From Helicoverpa zea (Eukaryota; Arthropoda; Insecta; Lepidoptera; Noctuidae): DNA of 64,000 nt. The DNA is taken from assembly GCF_022581195.2 (NCBI RefSeq), contig NC_061459.1:12524001-12588000 (forward strand), given 5' to 3'. The notes under the pieces were generated by a model. The model was not told the DNA's origin, searched no databases, and saw nothing but the letters and a program-made list of their open reading frames with translations. The translations under genes were made by a program, and so were the position numbers. This document shows positions 35,407 to 47,559 of the stretch, piece after piece (the first letter of the stretch is position 1; each line of letters starts with the position of its first letter).

Positions 35407-36347
35407 CTTTGATTATATATATGTCTAGATGTAGCGTCGAGTGCGCGCAAGCGTGGAAAAAAATGTCGATGTACTGTTCATCGACAGGAGCTTTCCTGTC
35501 AATCAGAACAGATCGTGCCGCTTAACTGTCAAAACGTATTACGCGCGCTAACTAAAATACAAATAACAGAGATAAAATGACGACATGTGCAATTAAAATC
35601 TGCCGGAATTATAAAGGAAGGCTAAAAAATGCTAATAACATCACCTATCATCGGTAACTGACCCAGAAAATAAATAGTTGTTTTTTGTAATTATGTTTAC
35701 TAAATCACGCCATTTTGTATCAGTGTTGCCAGTTTCTGTTTTTCATTTTCCCAACTTCACGTGTTTATGTTATGTATAAAGGATATTTTTTTAAGCATTG
35801 CGCAAAACAATAATAGGTATAATTTATATTTTTATTGCTCAGATAGACATTTTCTGATTCTCCCAAATATTATCTACTATTATTTGATTAGTAAATTATG
35901 GTCATCAGCGTAACATCATTTTTTAATAGAATTCCAAGTAATCCTATTGTTAGGAGTCAGTGGATAGACTGCATTAAAAAAAGCCGCGGAGATGTGATGT
36001 GGACACCAACAAAAAATACCGTAGTGTGTTCCGATCACTTCCGCAGCAAGGACATGAGTACTGTCGACAAGATAGGGCGCTGAAGACTTACAAAAGGAGC
36101 AGTGCCAAGCAAGGTTCAATTTTCTATAAAGTTATAGTTAAACAGAATAACACTATGTATACAAACTTATTTAATTAGTCTATTTTTTTTCATTATTTAT
36201 GGGAGAATCGTAGTAGCTGGTATCATTATTTACGTCAACGCGCAGTGTAAAATGACACCTACACGCACACATGCATAACAATTTTGTCTCTGCTTCTTTG
36301 TTGGGATTGTATGGTGACACTCCATCTAGACATATATATAATCAAAG
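35407..36347 (+). mobile_element. 941-bp non-autonomous P-superfamily-like element carrying a THAP domain
   Basis: Terminal inverted repeats are perfect over 25 bp: left 35407-35431 (starts ctttgattatatatatg), right 36323-36347 (its exact inverse). They continue imperfectly inward. An 8-bp direct repeat, gataaaat, flanks both ends (35399-35406 and 36348-36355). The interior encodes a split THAP zinc-finger domain, the DNA-binding domain at the N terminus of P-element transposases, and nothing resembling the catalytic part. THAP plus 8-bp TSD is the combination known for the P superfamily. The termini do not start with the usual CA, and TIR similarity to known P elements could not be checked. 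It is probably an internally deleted copy moved by a full-length relative elsewhere in the genome. Confidence 0.8.
35577..36083 (+). CDS. two-exon THAP-domain ORF, truncated by TGA
   Basis: Predicted DNA-binding domain of a P-type transposase. Exon 1 is 35577-35653 (starts ATG; Cys at residues 4 and 9). A 276-bp intron runs from gtaact at 35654 to ttttttaatag at 35929. Exon 2 is 35930 to the stop. The split codon CG|A gives Arg and joins '..ITYHR' to 'IPSNPIVRSQW', the conserved core of THAP domains; MWTP and VCSDHF follow. The C-x4-C and C-x2-H zinc ligands are all present. A TGA at 36081-36083 ends the frame at 76 residues. Directly after it the same frame reads RLTKGAVPS, the AVPTIF-like box that normally closes the domain, so TGA is probably a later mutation (for instance from CGA). 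I chose the first ATG because the Cys pair follows three residues later. Splicing is inferred from the sequence only. The product, if made, would be a THAP peptide without transposase activity. Confidence 0.7.
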
Positions 36348-36355
36348 GATAAAAT
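36348..36355. repeat. target-site duplication, right copy (8 bp)
   Basis: gataaaat, identical to 35399-35406, immediately outside the right TIR. Confidence 0.85.
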
Positions 36356-36972
36356 ATAAATATGATGATTATTGTCTATATTGATTAATAAAAATATATT
36401 TGTAATAAAAAATACTCGCTGTATAAATATCTGTTATCTATTTTATTTCATCTTAATCAGTTTAGGCATTTTTAGTGACAAAAAATAAGCTGAATGACAG
36501 GCCTATTTATGCTATAGAAGAAACTTTTGTTAAAATTATACTGATATTTCTTATTAGAAAAGAAGCTTTTATTTATTTTCCTCAATTGTCTCAAAAAAAA
36601 CTAGGGTAAAGGTTTTGACTTAATCTTCATAAAAAAAAAATCTTTATACTCAATCATCGGTAAGTACAACTCGTTTCGCATAATAAACAAAAGATCCTAT
36701 CGACTTCGATATTAGTCCGACAATTTAATAACACGCAAGTAAAACTATTAGCATTCCCTTTAAAATTAATTACAGTAAAACACGCTGCACTTACAATCCT
36801 GAACCCTGAAAATCTTGAAGGTCATTTATTAACATAGAAAATTCAACCTTATGTTCACAGCAAAAGGTTCAAAATTCCAGTACAGTTTAAACACGCACTG
36901 AACAGGATATCCTCAAAAAGATTGGTTTTGATTATTAAGCATAATTTTTCAGGTAGGTAGCTTTTCGTGCGT
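36356..36972. other. no recognised feature
   Basis: AT-rich spacer between the THAP element and the SINE. Confidence 0.5.
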
Positions 36973-36990
36973 ATGAGTTTGAGTATACAT

Positions 36991-37370
36991 GAGTCGTGGT
37001 GGCCTAGTGGGTAAAGGACCAACCTCTCAAGTGTGAGGGCGCGGGTTCGATCCCAGGTCAGGCAAGTACCAATGCAACTTTTCTAAGTTTGTATGTACTT
37101 TCTAAGTATATCTTAGACACTATGGACTGTGTTTCGGATGGCACGTTAAACTGTAGGTCCCGGCTGTCATTGAACATCCTTGGCAGTCGTTACGGGTAGT
37201 CAGAAGCCAGTAACTCTGACACCAGTCTAACCAAGGGGTATTGGGTTGCCCGGGTAACTGGGTTGAGGAGGTCAGATAGGCAGTCCCTTCTTGTAAAGCA
37301 CTGGCACTCAGCTGAATCCGGTTAGACTGGAAGCCGACCCCAACATGATTGGGAAAAGGCTCGGAGGATG
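36991..37370 (+). mobile_element. full-length tRNA-derived SINE with T1 tail
   Basis: A 380-bp unit flanked by an 18-bp perfect direct repeat, atgagtttgagtatacat (36973-36990 and 37371-37388). The head has A-box 'tggcctagtgggt' and B-box 'gggttcgatccc', the internal RNA polymerase III promoter. The body 'tgcaacttttctaagtttg' and the T1 tail ('ccggttagactggaagccga') follow, and it ends 'ggaggatg'. The long clean TSD and close match to 23433-23818 indicate recent activity. A partner LINE would supply the retrotransposition enzymes. Confidence 0.92.
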
Positions 37371-37388
37371 ATGAGTTTGAGTATACAT

Positions 37389-40300
37389 AGTTACGTGATA
37401 GGTAGGAATACGCGCAAACTCACAACATTGCAAGCACTTACATGTTTCTTTGAAGGCAAGATTCTACTGGAGTGCGATGTTAATTTTTTACTACTTTTAA
37501 TTAAGATTCTACTGGATTACCAATAAAACAAAAAAAAATCCTCACCAGCCTAAAAGCCAAAATAAAGGTAATTTTAGACGTAGTGTCCGAGATTCTTCCC
37601 AGATTTTAAACCACTTGACTGCAGTCTGGTAATTACCACACCAAAACGATCACAAATCAAATTCCATAATATCACTTTCAATAAAGGAATTGATCCTTAA
37701 TTTATTCAGCATCACAACACATCGTTTCGAAGTGTGACAAAATAATTAATTTCAAGTGGATCAACCTGCCTACAGATGCGACTTACCCCGTCAATTCTGG
37801 TAAGCTTAACATTTCAATTTACTCTTATAAATCTTTTTTGTTAATGACCATAATACTTAGACTGATTTTAATTATTGATCATGTTGGATTTCACGAAGAA
37901 TTAACGCGAAAAGTAATTTGTGAATAGCGTTGGATTTAATTGTCGCTTCTAAGAATCCTTTGTTTAGATTTGTTTTTGTTTGTAAATAAAATCTTTAGTG
38001 TGATGTTTTTGTTTTACGATTTTAAGAAATATATTAAAGCTTCAAGTTAAATAGCACTATAGTTAATTAAACAACAATTTAGTTGGACACTACCTTTAAA
38101 TTACCAAAAAAACTCAGCTTAAAAAGAAAGCTCTTTCATATTTTCATTACAAAGTCCATCAGTGTGACGTAACACCCAAAAGCAACATTAAAGCTTCGAA
38201 AATTAAATTTTAAACAAGCGACCGATACACTTATGTTAATAAAGTGACGTGACGTCAAGTGCTCGGTGGAATGTCGTGTGAGTGACATATAGTAATGACA
38301 TACCGCGTCAAGAACTCACTCCAAACCAAGCTGGGTTCGAGGGCACTCGAGTTTACACGTCGCTTCGCCCTCTCCTCGAGGAAATTTAATCTGAGTAGGG
38401 ACAAGGGGAAAGTAATCGTATTATATCTTATTTTTCTGACTTACAAGGTACTTGACAAGTTTTTTGGAACCTAACCTTTAGTTAAGACGAAATGGCAGCG
38501 AGGAAACTTTCCTGCTTTTTGAATTGGGACCATTTTTCTTCTTCTATTTTTTGCGGATCTCATGTTAGATAAGGTTATTGAATGGGTTTGTATGAGAAAG
38601 TTGTGTGTCACGGCTTCCGTAGTGACTTCATATATTATGGAGGTTATTTCTCGCTTGTGTCAGTATTGGAACACTCTGGTTTATTGACAGGTAACCTCGG
38701 TTATGAAGGGTGAGGTTTATATCAAAGGATAGAAACGGTTTACTTGGTAGCTGATCTGCGCTTGCTGAAAGAAGTTAATTAGCGAAATAATCAGCTCTTT
38801 TTCTCAGAGTAGATTATGAAGAAATCTGGAATAAACTAGCAATAAAGACTCTGTGTAATTCTGGCAGAGATCAGTTTGTTTCCTTATTAAGTGATGTTGA
38901 TTCTTTTGTGAGTGTGTGTGTTCATAATTTAATGAGAACTTTTTATGTACTTTTGAGACGAAGAGTGAACTTTCTTTGTTTTCATTACAACATTCTTAAC
39001 GTTTGTTCAATCAAAGTCATCAATTTTTATTTTAATAATATTTACCTTTTTAAATTATATTCTAATCTATATTTAAGAGAAAAATCATCCATTCAGTTAC
39101 CAAATTAATACACTTATCACAAACTAAAATTAAGTCTGTAAAAGCTAGAATTATTAATAAATCTTTTTAAAATTTCCCCACCTAACTTATGAAAAACGGA
39201 ACATTAATAATCCGCCGGATTTCCGTAGGTATAATATTTTCGTGGGGCGTTGTCAGAGGGATGATTAGACGGTACCTCCGAAATTTCCAAGACCGTTTGT
39301 ACGTCTTAATATTATCATAAAATATGCTAAATCCATTTAAGCGCAGTTTTTCTTTTCAGCTTACTGGCCTGAAATATTGTTATGGAGGTTGTCGGCTATG
39401 GGAATTTTAATAATGGCCGCTTCTTTAACCTTGCGATGCTACGGGCTACCTAATAAAGTCTGGCGGAGTTTTTGCGATGGTTTAAAAAACCTTTTAGGGG
39501 TTAACAAGTTGTTTTATAAATATGTGAGTGCTAAGTTTATTGGGGACGGTTATATTAGAATGATGGTATGAGAATATTGTTCTTTATTAACAGAAATATG
39601 GTTTGTTGTGGATATAGACGTAATTTTCTGTTTATAAACTTCGAAGTGTAATAAGAATTTTTATTAGCATAAATCTATCTAGGCACAAGATACATACGAA
39701 GATTGGTTTGCAGGATTTATTGTTTTCTTATTCTTTACAAATACAGCATTTCATCGAAATATTATGACTATTACATCCTAAATTAAATTGACATTGTATA
39801 TGCTATTACAATCAAAATATTGGCTTCATTGAACCATACAACAAAAAAGCCAATTCCCTCAAAAATAAGAACTCATGAAAATGCATCTCGTATTTCAACT
39901 GCAGCAAAATTGAGAATTTATATTCACCGTGGTGATTGTTTTGAAACTCGACGGTGGGCAAAAGGAAAAAGTTACCTACAACGAGTGCACTTTGAATCTC
40001 AAAAACGGCTTCAGACGAAAGGCAGCGCTTTTTGAGGGGACCAGCTATGTGTCTAGTCTGACGGGACACTGCAAACCTATACATAATGTATAGAAACCAG
40101 GATTTATGTATGTCAAACCATGCGAGACAAAGAACCTACTTGTAGTTGCTTAGGAGAGAATGTACAAGGACCTCTTAGATTTTTCTAAACAAACCCCTCT
40201 GTTAGTGATTTGCATTACAGTGAAATATCTTCATATTAATCTCTTTTTGCATGAACACTAAAAATACTCTTTAATAACAAAGAATAAGGAAGCAAAAACT

Positions 40301-42822
40301 GCCTGTAGGTGTAACCGTAACCTGCAATCACTCGCAATATTTCTCGCTTACAATCCGAATATTGAGCTCAAAGTTCAACCGGCGCCACGCTTGCCTCATC
40401 AATTTCTCTTACTTTTTTATTACAGCCAAGGTGCGGATGTTTCAGGCATTTCTTTGCCTACAGTTACTTATTCTTTTATTAATAAAACTTTATGCGCCCC
40501 TGGTTCCTTACCCGGCTGGTGCCTTTTATTTGGCTAGAAGTGTATTATGATAGGATCTAATGCCACCCAGTTGTGTCTTTACGTAATTTTTGTTTAGTCG
40601 ACTTTGTAAATCTGAAGTTAATGGAGATTCTAAATCATAAATATATTTTTAGCCTCTGGTTTTTTAGGAACATATTCTTTGATATTCTTTAATAGGTTTT
40701 GTGGCGCAACTTTTCCTTGTGTCTTGAAAAAGATTGTAGTTATTGTTCTTTGTCATTTTCTTATTCTCTGGCATAAAACATCATCTAAGGAAATTCTAAA
40801 GATATATATTACGTAACAGCATATTTTTTGTGTACCTCACAGTCTATTCTCCCCTAAAACGAAACTCCATTGTTTACTATATCGAACTTCCTTCATTACT
40901 CCACATTTTCATATCCCCCTCCCGGATCCCATAAACCACGCTTGAAACTTCGTTTTATTAACTACATCATGACATCGACAGAATTTAACAATGACGTGGT
41001 TACAAAGGGTTAATTAATTCTTAGTAGCTTTATATCTGCCAGTCATCGCGTGATTTGGTCAGGTTGGGTCAAGGATTCCTTGTTCCCATTTAAATATAAG
41101 AAAGTTAGCTATTGTTGTAAGTTTAGATTAGTGGGAAATAGGTGTTTTTGTGTTGGGTTTCCTGTATTTGAAAGGAAAAGGTAAGTTCGTTGATCTCGAT
41201 GATATAGTTTGTGTTTTTTTTATTAGGAGCATTAATAAAAACAACAATAGGAATAATAAGAAACTGTAAATTCAAATTCGAAAAAATAAGTCCATATCTT
41301 TAAACAGGTAATATTTACTATCTGAGGACATGTTAACGATAGAATAAAGATAGGGGTAGACGATACAGATTCCGTAAGCAATACATACATAAATATCGTA
41401 AAGTATCCTCATGCCGATTTGGGAAGGAAGCCAAATTCTTTGATGTTTATCTACCCGCATAAGTTATGAAGGCAAAGGGTTAGTATGTTCATAGAAGATA
41501 GGCATGTCGATATCGTCAAGACATGTATGGAACCCGTCGCTACAATCTTTACGGGCATTTTCAAGGTTTCAAAGGTTTACTTATCTTTAGTTTTGACCGC
41601 GGCTCGCGTCAGATTTTTGCATTTTATCATCTGTAGGGATTCTGGGACTATTGGAATCTGGAGTTTTCATTGTGACGTGGTATTGAGTAGGGTAGCTATC
41701 TTTGCTTTTATGGAAACATAAAAGTGGGTCAAAAATCTGATTGCTTCGTCTTTGGTTGTTGGAGTGCTGATAACGAAATCAGAGTCCGTGAGTGACTAGT
41801 TTAGGTTTATTCAGTAGATTTGGGTCGTTCGTCCCGTAGGGTCCGAAACTCGGGTGGTTGCGCGAACTGGGTATGTCGCCGACCGCTGCTAATGATCCCG
41901 TTCGTGTTTGTAGTCCGGAAAACGCCGATGCGTTGAACAAAATGAATTGGAAATTCTAAGTTTAATGGGAACTGTTGGTCCGGCAGAGGATGAATGAAAT
42001 ATATTGGTATTTGATACAGGAGGTTTTAAACACGAACGAATTTAAAGGTTGAAGTTGAACCTATGTTGGGTTGTATCTCTTCCAAATATAAAATTAACTG
42101 ATGTAGATGAAATGAAAATTTATGATGTCACTTGAAATAATGAGAACTAGGAAGCATCCTCAGATGAGGAAAACCCGACAAAAAAATCATAAAAATAAAC
42201 CCTCATCATAAAAAAGCTTGAACACAAGCCAGACAATTTCACTCACAATTCTTCATAAACGTTATTGAGTAAACCAAATTATTTACCTCAATTTTTTTCC
42301 TACTAACTGTTGTATTTACGTTATCATGAAATAAGGGCCAGGGAACACGGGGGAACTTGGGACGTCATTTCTGACTTTATATTTATTATATCCGCCTCGC
42401 CTGTACGCTAATAAACCACTTTTTCAACGACCAATGCCAGTGTTTTTATAGAGCCGTCTTTCTTTGTAAAATACATTTTTATTTATTTTTGGTTTTAGTA
42501 TTGCGTTAAATTTTTGCGGCCTTGCTTGTGGCGCTATAGATTTTATTATTTTTTCAGATAAGTTAGATTGAAATTCTTCTTTAAATCCTTTCTTTTCTTA
42601 CAAAGATTTATCCTTTATGTAAGACTAAATACTTCTAGGAGGAACTTCTTGTGACCGACTTTGCATAAGTTTAAGGATCACAACTCAACAGTGCTATGGA
42701 GGTACGCAGTTGTAAAATCTTCTACCGAGACTTGTTTGACATACTTTACTCTAATCTCTAAGAGAACTTTAAATATGCTGTTAACATGTTAAGTTTATTT
42801 TCATGTGGAATACATGATACTT
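37389..42822. other. 5.4 kb with no recognised gene or element
   Basis: AT-rich. Frames at 39377-39571, 39812-40084 (-), 40362-40550 and 41485-41721 show no recognisable domain. Around 38230-38400 the sequence is somewhat GC-richer and contains 'gtgacgtgacgtcaag' with a CRE core; around 41830-41940 a CpG-rich patch occurs. Neither can be named. Confidence 0.45.
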
Positions 42823-42825
42823 TTA

Positions 42826-43223
42826 GGTGCTCTTCACACTGCGTGTCGACGCACCTACGCGCGTTCCTGCGGGAGTGCAGATCTGCATCATCGTGCGGGT
42901 TTTTCACGCATTCACGCGCGTAGGTGCGTTTTGTAAATTCACGTACGCGAGTTCCATTTTCAAATATACACGTCACGCCCATTCAAAATCACGCGCGGCA
43001 TTGCGGGATTCAGTGTGTCATACCTTGCGTCTCGCCCCGCACCTACGCGCGGGGGTGCGTGTTTCTCCGCATGTATGTGCGTGATCCGCATGAACGCGCG
43101 TGGATGCATTTTCAGTGTGTTGGACTATGCGTGTTTTCCATACAAACGGAGATATTTCCATACAACGAAAAAAAACGCATCCACGCACTACGCTGCATCA
43201 TGCGGGGCAGTGTAATAATCGCC
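42826..43223. mobile_element. PIF/Harbinger-like MITE, 398 bp, very CpG-rich
   Basis: The ends 'ggtgctcttcacactgc' and the inverse of 'ggcgattattacactgc' are imperfect TIRs. TTA flanks both ends (42823-42825 and 43224-43226), the TWA target of PIF/Harbinger. The interior is dense in CG and ACGCGCG motifs such as 'cacctacgcgcg', repeated in both orientations. The frames over it (42758-42982, 42827-43084, 42924-43310, 43015-43215) overlap in all phases, so they reflect composition and not a gene. Confidence 0.7.
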
Positions 43224-43226
43224 TTA

Positions 43227-43879
43227 TCGTGGTTTGAAGTAAATATTTCTCGTAACATTTTTCGGGAGTCTTGTCAATGCTTATTGAGATGTGAATATCG
43301 AATAATTTAATCCAACCTAAAACCTATCTTCGTTAAGAAGAGCTTGAGAAGACTATCTTAATAATGTCAGAGCTATTTTGAATTCACATGATATGAGAAT
43401 ATTTTGGGCAGATATTCAAGAACGATAAACAAACTTGAATCGATTTAACACTCGATTCAGCGATAAACACTTTCATAACTCGTATCTATGCTCAAGTCAA
43501 GATATTAAGCTAAGCATTACTCTAGAATATCAGTCTGTGCTTTATTTAAGTAGCATTATAATAAGCTTTTTGCACCAAATTATTCAGGACGAAGCCCTAA
43601 AATTTTATCTCAAACAAAATAAATAATGTCTTGATATCACCGTTCTATAGAACTGAGTCTAAATTCGGTAGGTATGTAAATTCAGAAATTTTAATTAACA
43701 ATCGAGTATTCAATTTCGTTTTCCGTTCCGTTAAAATATCGTTAATTTTAACGATAATGATATGCTGGGTACTGATTCTGTTAAGATGAGAATACACAGT
43801 TCACGCCAATTGACTTTGCATTTTTGGAGTTAGCTGGTTAAACCCTGACGCATGAACAGTTGTTACATATTAATACATA
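43227..43879. other. no recognised feature
   Basis: AT-rich spacer. Confidence 0.5.
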
Positions 43880-44075
43880 CGTTTTCCCTTTGGTTTCACT
43901 CGCGAAAAGTGGGAACTACTGCCCGTGCCGGGATTAAATGTAGCCTATGTTACTCGGGAATAGTGTACCTCTCCAACAGTGAAATAATTTTTCATACCTG
44001 TTCAGCACTTTCGCAGCCTTCAGGGAGCAAACAAACAAAAATATTTCCTCTTTATTATATTAGTAAAGATAGTAT
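43880..44075 (+). repeat. RTE-type 3' tail, family C (best copy)
   Basis: Contains 'gtgggaactactgcccgtgc', 'atgtagcctatgttactcgg' and 'acctctccaacagtgaaa', ending 'tattatattagtaaagat'. This is the reference copy in the window for the fragments at 7965, 21228, 32711, 34898 and 52528. Confidence 0.7.
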
Positions 44076-45199
44076 AGACTAACATGAATTCAATAAAAGC
44101 CACATTCGAACCAGCAAAGCTTCTCACCAAGATCTGTACGAACAAATGCACGAGGAGTCAAATAGCTCACTTCAGAAATGCAAAGCTAATTGGCGCGTCG
44201 TACATTATTTTCGTGGTTATATGACTAAATGGCTTCTTGTACGTACATGTTATATTCAGAGGTTTTTCCTTATGAAGTCCAGAGGTTATATTTTCGTGTA
44301 TGGAGGTGTTTATTTTGCTTCTGGGAGCGCTGAGTTCGGCTTTATTCGGACTGACTCGGAGATTAAGCGCGGGTTTCATAGTCATCACGTTGGAGTCCGC
44401 TGAGTATTGTTTTAACACCTAGATATTGTGTGGCTTTTATGGGCACACAAATATTATTTCAGGGCGGTATTAAAAAGGATTTTTGTTATAAATTGTTATT
44501 ATGATCCATTTCAAGGAGGAAATCTTTATATTGACATAATTTAAATCCGAATTGAAATTGAAAACTTTCACATGCACTCCCTATGTGCTATGTAAATAAT
44601 TTTCGTAACTGGATATTCTATAACAAACAGGCATTAACCTCACAACCTTTATTTAACCCTAAAATGGACTAATTACACCACTTTTGTTGTTATTTATTTT
44701 AATTTAATGTTTAAATATTTTTTTCCATCTATCAACATCATTGTTCCGAGACTTAATGGCTTTATTTCAAACAAAAGTAAAAAACGTTTTAATTAACGTT
44801 AACTGTTTAGGTCTGCCGATGTATACAGCTATTTGCTTTACTTTTAACCTAGTTTTTGTCAACATTATGTGGTGGAAAAATACGGCAGTTCATATTTGAG
44901 GCTGAGTGTTCACTAAAGCTTCACGTATGGTAAATATTTGAAATCATATTATTTTGTGTAATAATTGTAAATAATCAAAAAACTAACTGATAAACTTTAT
45001 AAAAAAATATAAGATAACAAAACTATTTAACAAAAAAAAAAATTACAAAAAATCGATTAAATCGATCGAATTTCTTGATACAATCACACCTTTTCTCCCA
45101 CACTAAATATTTTTTTAACATAGTCAAGATCAATACCAACCCACCAAACAACTAAACCTAAACAATAACTCTTTGACAAAACCGTTAACACCTTTGCTA
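44076..45199. other. no recognised feature
   Basis: AT-rich. Opposed frames at 44146-44403 and 44167-44418 have no recognised domain. Confidence 0.45.
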
Positions 45200-45320
45200 C
45201 TCAATTCCTAAATTCCGCTACGAGCTATTTCGACCAATCACAAAAGCTTCAATCCAAGCAGTACTATCGCGCACAGCACACTAGAACAGTCGCGCACACT
45301 CGTCATGCACAAGACTAATG
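45200..45320 (+). repeat. direct repeat, copy 1 (~121 bp)
   Basis: Shares 'ctcaattcctaaattccgct', 'gcagtactatcgcgcacag' and 'cagtcgcgcacactcg' with 45552-45671, 352 bp downstream. Confidence 0.75.
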
Positions 45321-45551
45321 ATTAGTTTTGTTGAATATGGTTTTTTTTTAGATATAAAACTATTACTGTAGTTTGTTTTAGCCTCTAACAGCAAACTAGG
45401 TAACAGATAAAGTAAAACATTTAAAAACTTAAGTTTCCCAAAAACAATAACACCTATGTTAATTAACAAGTTAAGGTCAATATCGACCAACTATTGACCC
45501 ATACACTCGCTGACACTATCGTCAAACTTTACACATAGCCGAGGTGACTGA

Positions 45552-45671
45552 CTCAATTCCTAAATTCCACTACCAGTCACTTCGAACCAATCACAAAAGC
45601 TCAATCTGAGCAGTACTATCGCGCACAGCCCACTGGTACAGTCGCGCACACTCGCCATGCACGAGGTTAAT
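45552..45671 (+). repeat. direct repeat, copy 2 (~120 bp)
   Basis: Second copy of 45200-45320, diverged at scattered positions. The sequence between the copies is not repeated. Confidence 0.75.
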
Positions 45672-46329
45672 TTCGACCGCGGGTTAAAATCTCGAGTGCC
45701 GTTAAGAAAATAACCAGCTGAATATTCAGAAGCTAAACAACGATCTATCGCATGGCTTGTTTTCATTAGCATGATTGGACTGACCCCATTAAATACCCAC
45801 CATAACCTCATGTACAGTGTAGCGTTATTAGAATTTCTAAATGGATGAAAATAAACCGGCCAAGTGCGAGTCGGACTCGCGCACCGAGGGTTCCGTACAA
45901 ATGATAGTTAAAAAGTGAGTTTCGCGCCAACCGTTCAGTTTAGAACAATCATAGTTATGGTAATTTCGTGAGAGTCAAAATAGTTAATATTTTTTATTTT
46001 ATAATATAACTAAAATAGTAGGCCAGTACCTTGTAAAAGTTATTTTATTGAAGTTATTTATTTACAACATTTTATAGTCTTCATTCAGAAATCTGATTGA
46101 AAATAACTAATTATGTCTTAAAGGTCATGGGGCATATCTGACCCGCAAGTGGCGGACATGAACCAAAGTAGTTTTAAATCGTGGAGAATGGTATGACGTT
46201 TCTTTGAATATAAATATTTTATTAAAATTCCATGGAGACGAATGTCCAGGATCGTTTGAAAAATATAAAAGACAAGCAGTTTCAGAGGATTGTACAGGTT
46301 GCAATGCTAGTTTTTATTGTTAAAGACAT

Positions 46330-47160
46330 TTCATAAAGAAGGAAGGTGCCAATCCGGATGACCAGGATCTGATGAGGATCTGGACACCCTGAGAAATCGA
46401 GGGCAACTCTTGAATATTGTAGGCACGCATCGAGTCATAACCAGACATGTGAGTGTATTTTTGAGGGTACTGGTAAACAGTGAAGGTTTGGAGCTGATTT
46501 GATTATGGAGACTACAGAGAGTCAAGGGAACTCCCGAACGGTATGTTGCAACTACCACGTGTTTGGGCTTATTTTATTCGTATTGGCGAAGACTTTCCAC
46601 AAAGATAGGTTTGACTGCCATTGTGGGATCGACAGCTAAGATCAGATATAGTTATGGGAACTCCTTTACAATTTATAACGTAACCTTGTGTTGGAGCTTA
46701 TTTTATTTTAGGTGATGAGAATTCACTACTAACTTGGGTTAAAGCAGCCATTGCAGGAATGGGATCTTTTATTTTTGAGGGATTAATCACCTAAAGAGCC
46801 CCAGTTTCAGGTTTTTTTCGAAACCGCCTGACGACTTGTAGCTGTCGAATTGTAACAACGACTTCTAGAGAGTAGGATTCGGGGCTGCTGGCTTTACGTT
46901 TCTAGAGCCTTGACAAAAGTGTAATTCTGTCCCTTTCTTTGTTTTATAAAGTCGGCATTATTTTATTTTGTAGCATTTTACAAACAAATCCAACTTCAAA
47001 CATATAAAAAAGCAACAAGAAAACAAAAGCAAGAAAGAAATTAAAAAGATATTAGGTGCATCGGTCTAGAAGTCGGTGTCTAGAGGATGCATCTATATTT
47101 ATTTAACCACCGAGATCTAGACCGATGCATATAAACAGTTTTCTTGTTGTTTTAGAAGTT
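46330..47160 (+). repeat. 'accgacttccc'-family copy, plus orientation
   Basis: 'cagtgaaggtttggagctga', 'ttgattatggagac' and 'gtttgggcttattttattcg' match the interior of 26945-27707. A degenerate hairpin around 47050-47135 ('aggtgcatcggtctagaagt') corresponds to that element's terminal hairpin. The minus frame 46331-46558 is a translation of the repeat. Confidence 0.65.
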
Positions 47161-47559
47161 GTTTTTTTTTTTGTAAAAAGTTTTTTTTTTTATATAATTT
47201 TGCGGGAAATATGGTGTTACATTAGATCTTATTATGTGTAAGTTTGTGTACAGAAACATATTTCACCCTTATTACGGGTATGCAAAATACAAATACTTAA
47301 AACTAATCGAAAGCTAATATTTAAAACTAAAACAATATATTTAAAATAAGTTAAATTAAAATAGCAACTCTTAAATTACGATAACAAAAGAAGAATATGA
47401 ACAGTACGGCGTTTAGTGGGCACCAAAACGACATTTACTTTTACTTTTGTTGAGGAACTCTTTAACACTATAAAAACTCTCTTGAATTAGCCACTTTCGT
47501 AGGGCTCTACAGAATTTGCTGTACGGCAAGTCAGTCAGTTTTATTTTAACTTTTGTGAA

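Noticed and set aside
36991..37065. possible tRNA gene (A and B boxes present)
   Set aside because: Promoter boxes belong to a SINE head; no acceptor-stem closure, and the unit continues for 380 bp with a TSD.
42924..43310. 128-codon plus-strand ORF
   Set aside because: Lies across a CpG-dense MITE whose other frames are also open, and runs past its end. Composition effect.
46331..46558. 75-codon minus-strand ORF
   Set aside because: Translation of the 'accgacttccc' repeat; similar frames occur in its other copies.
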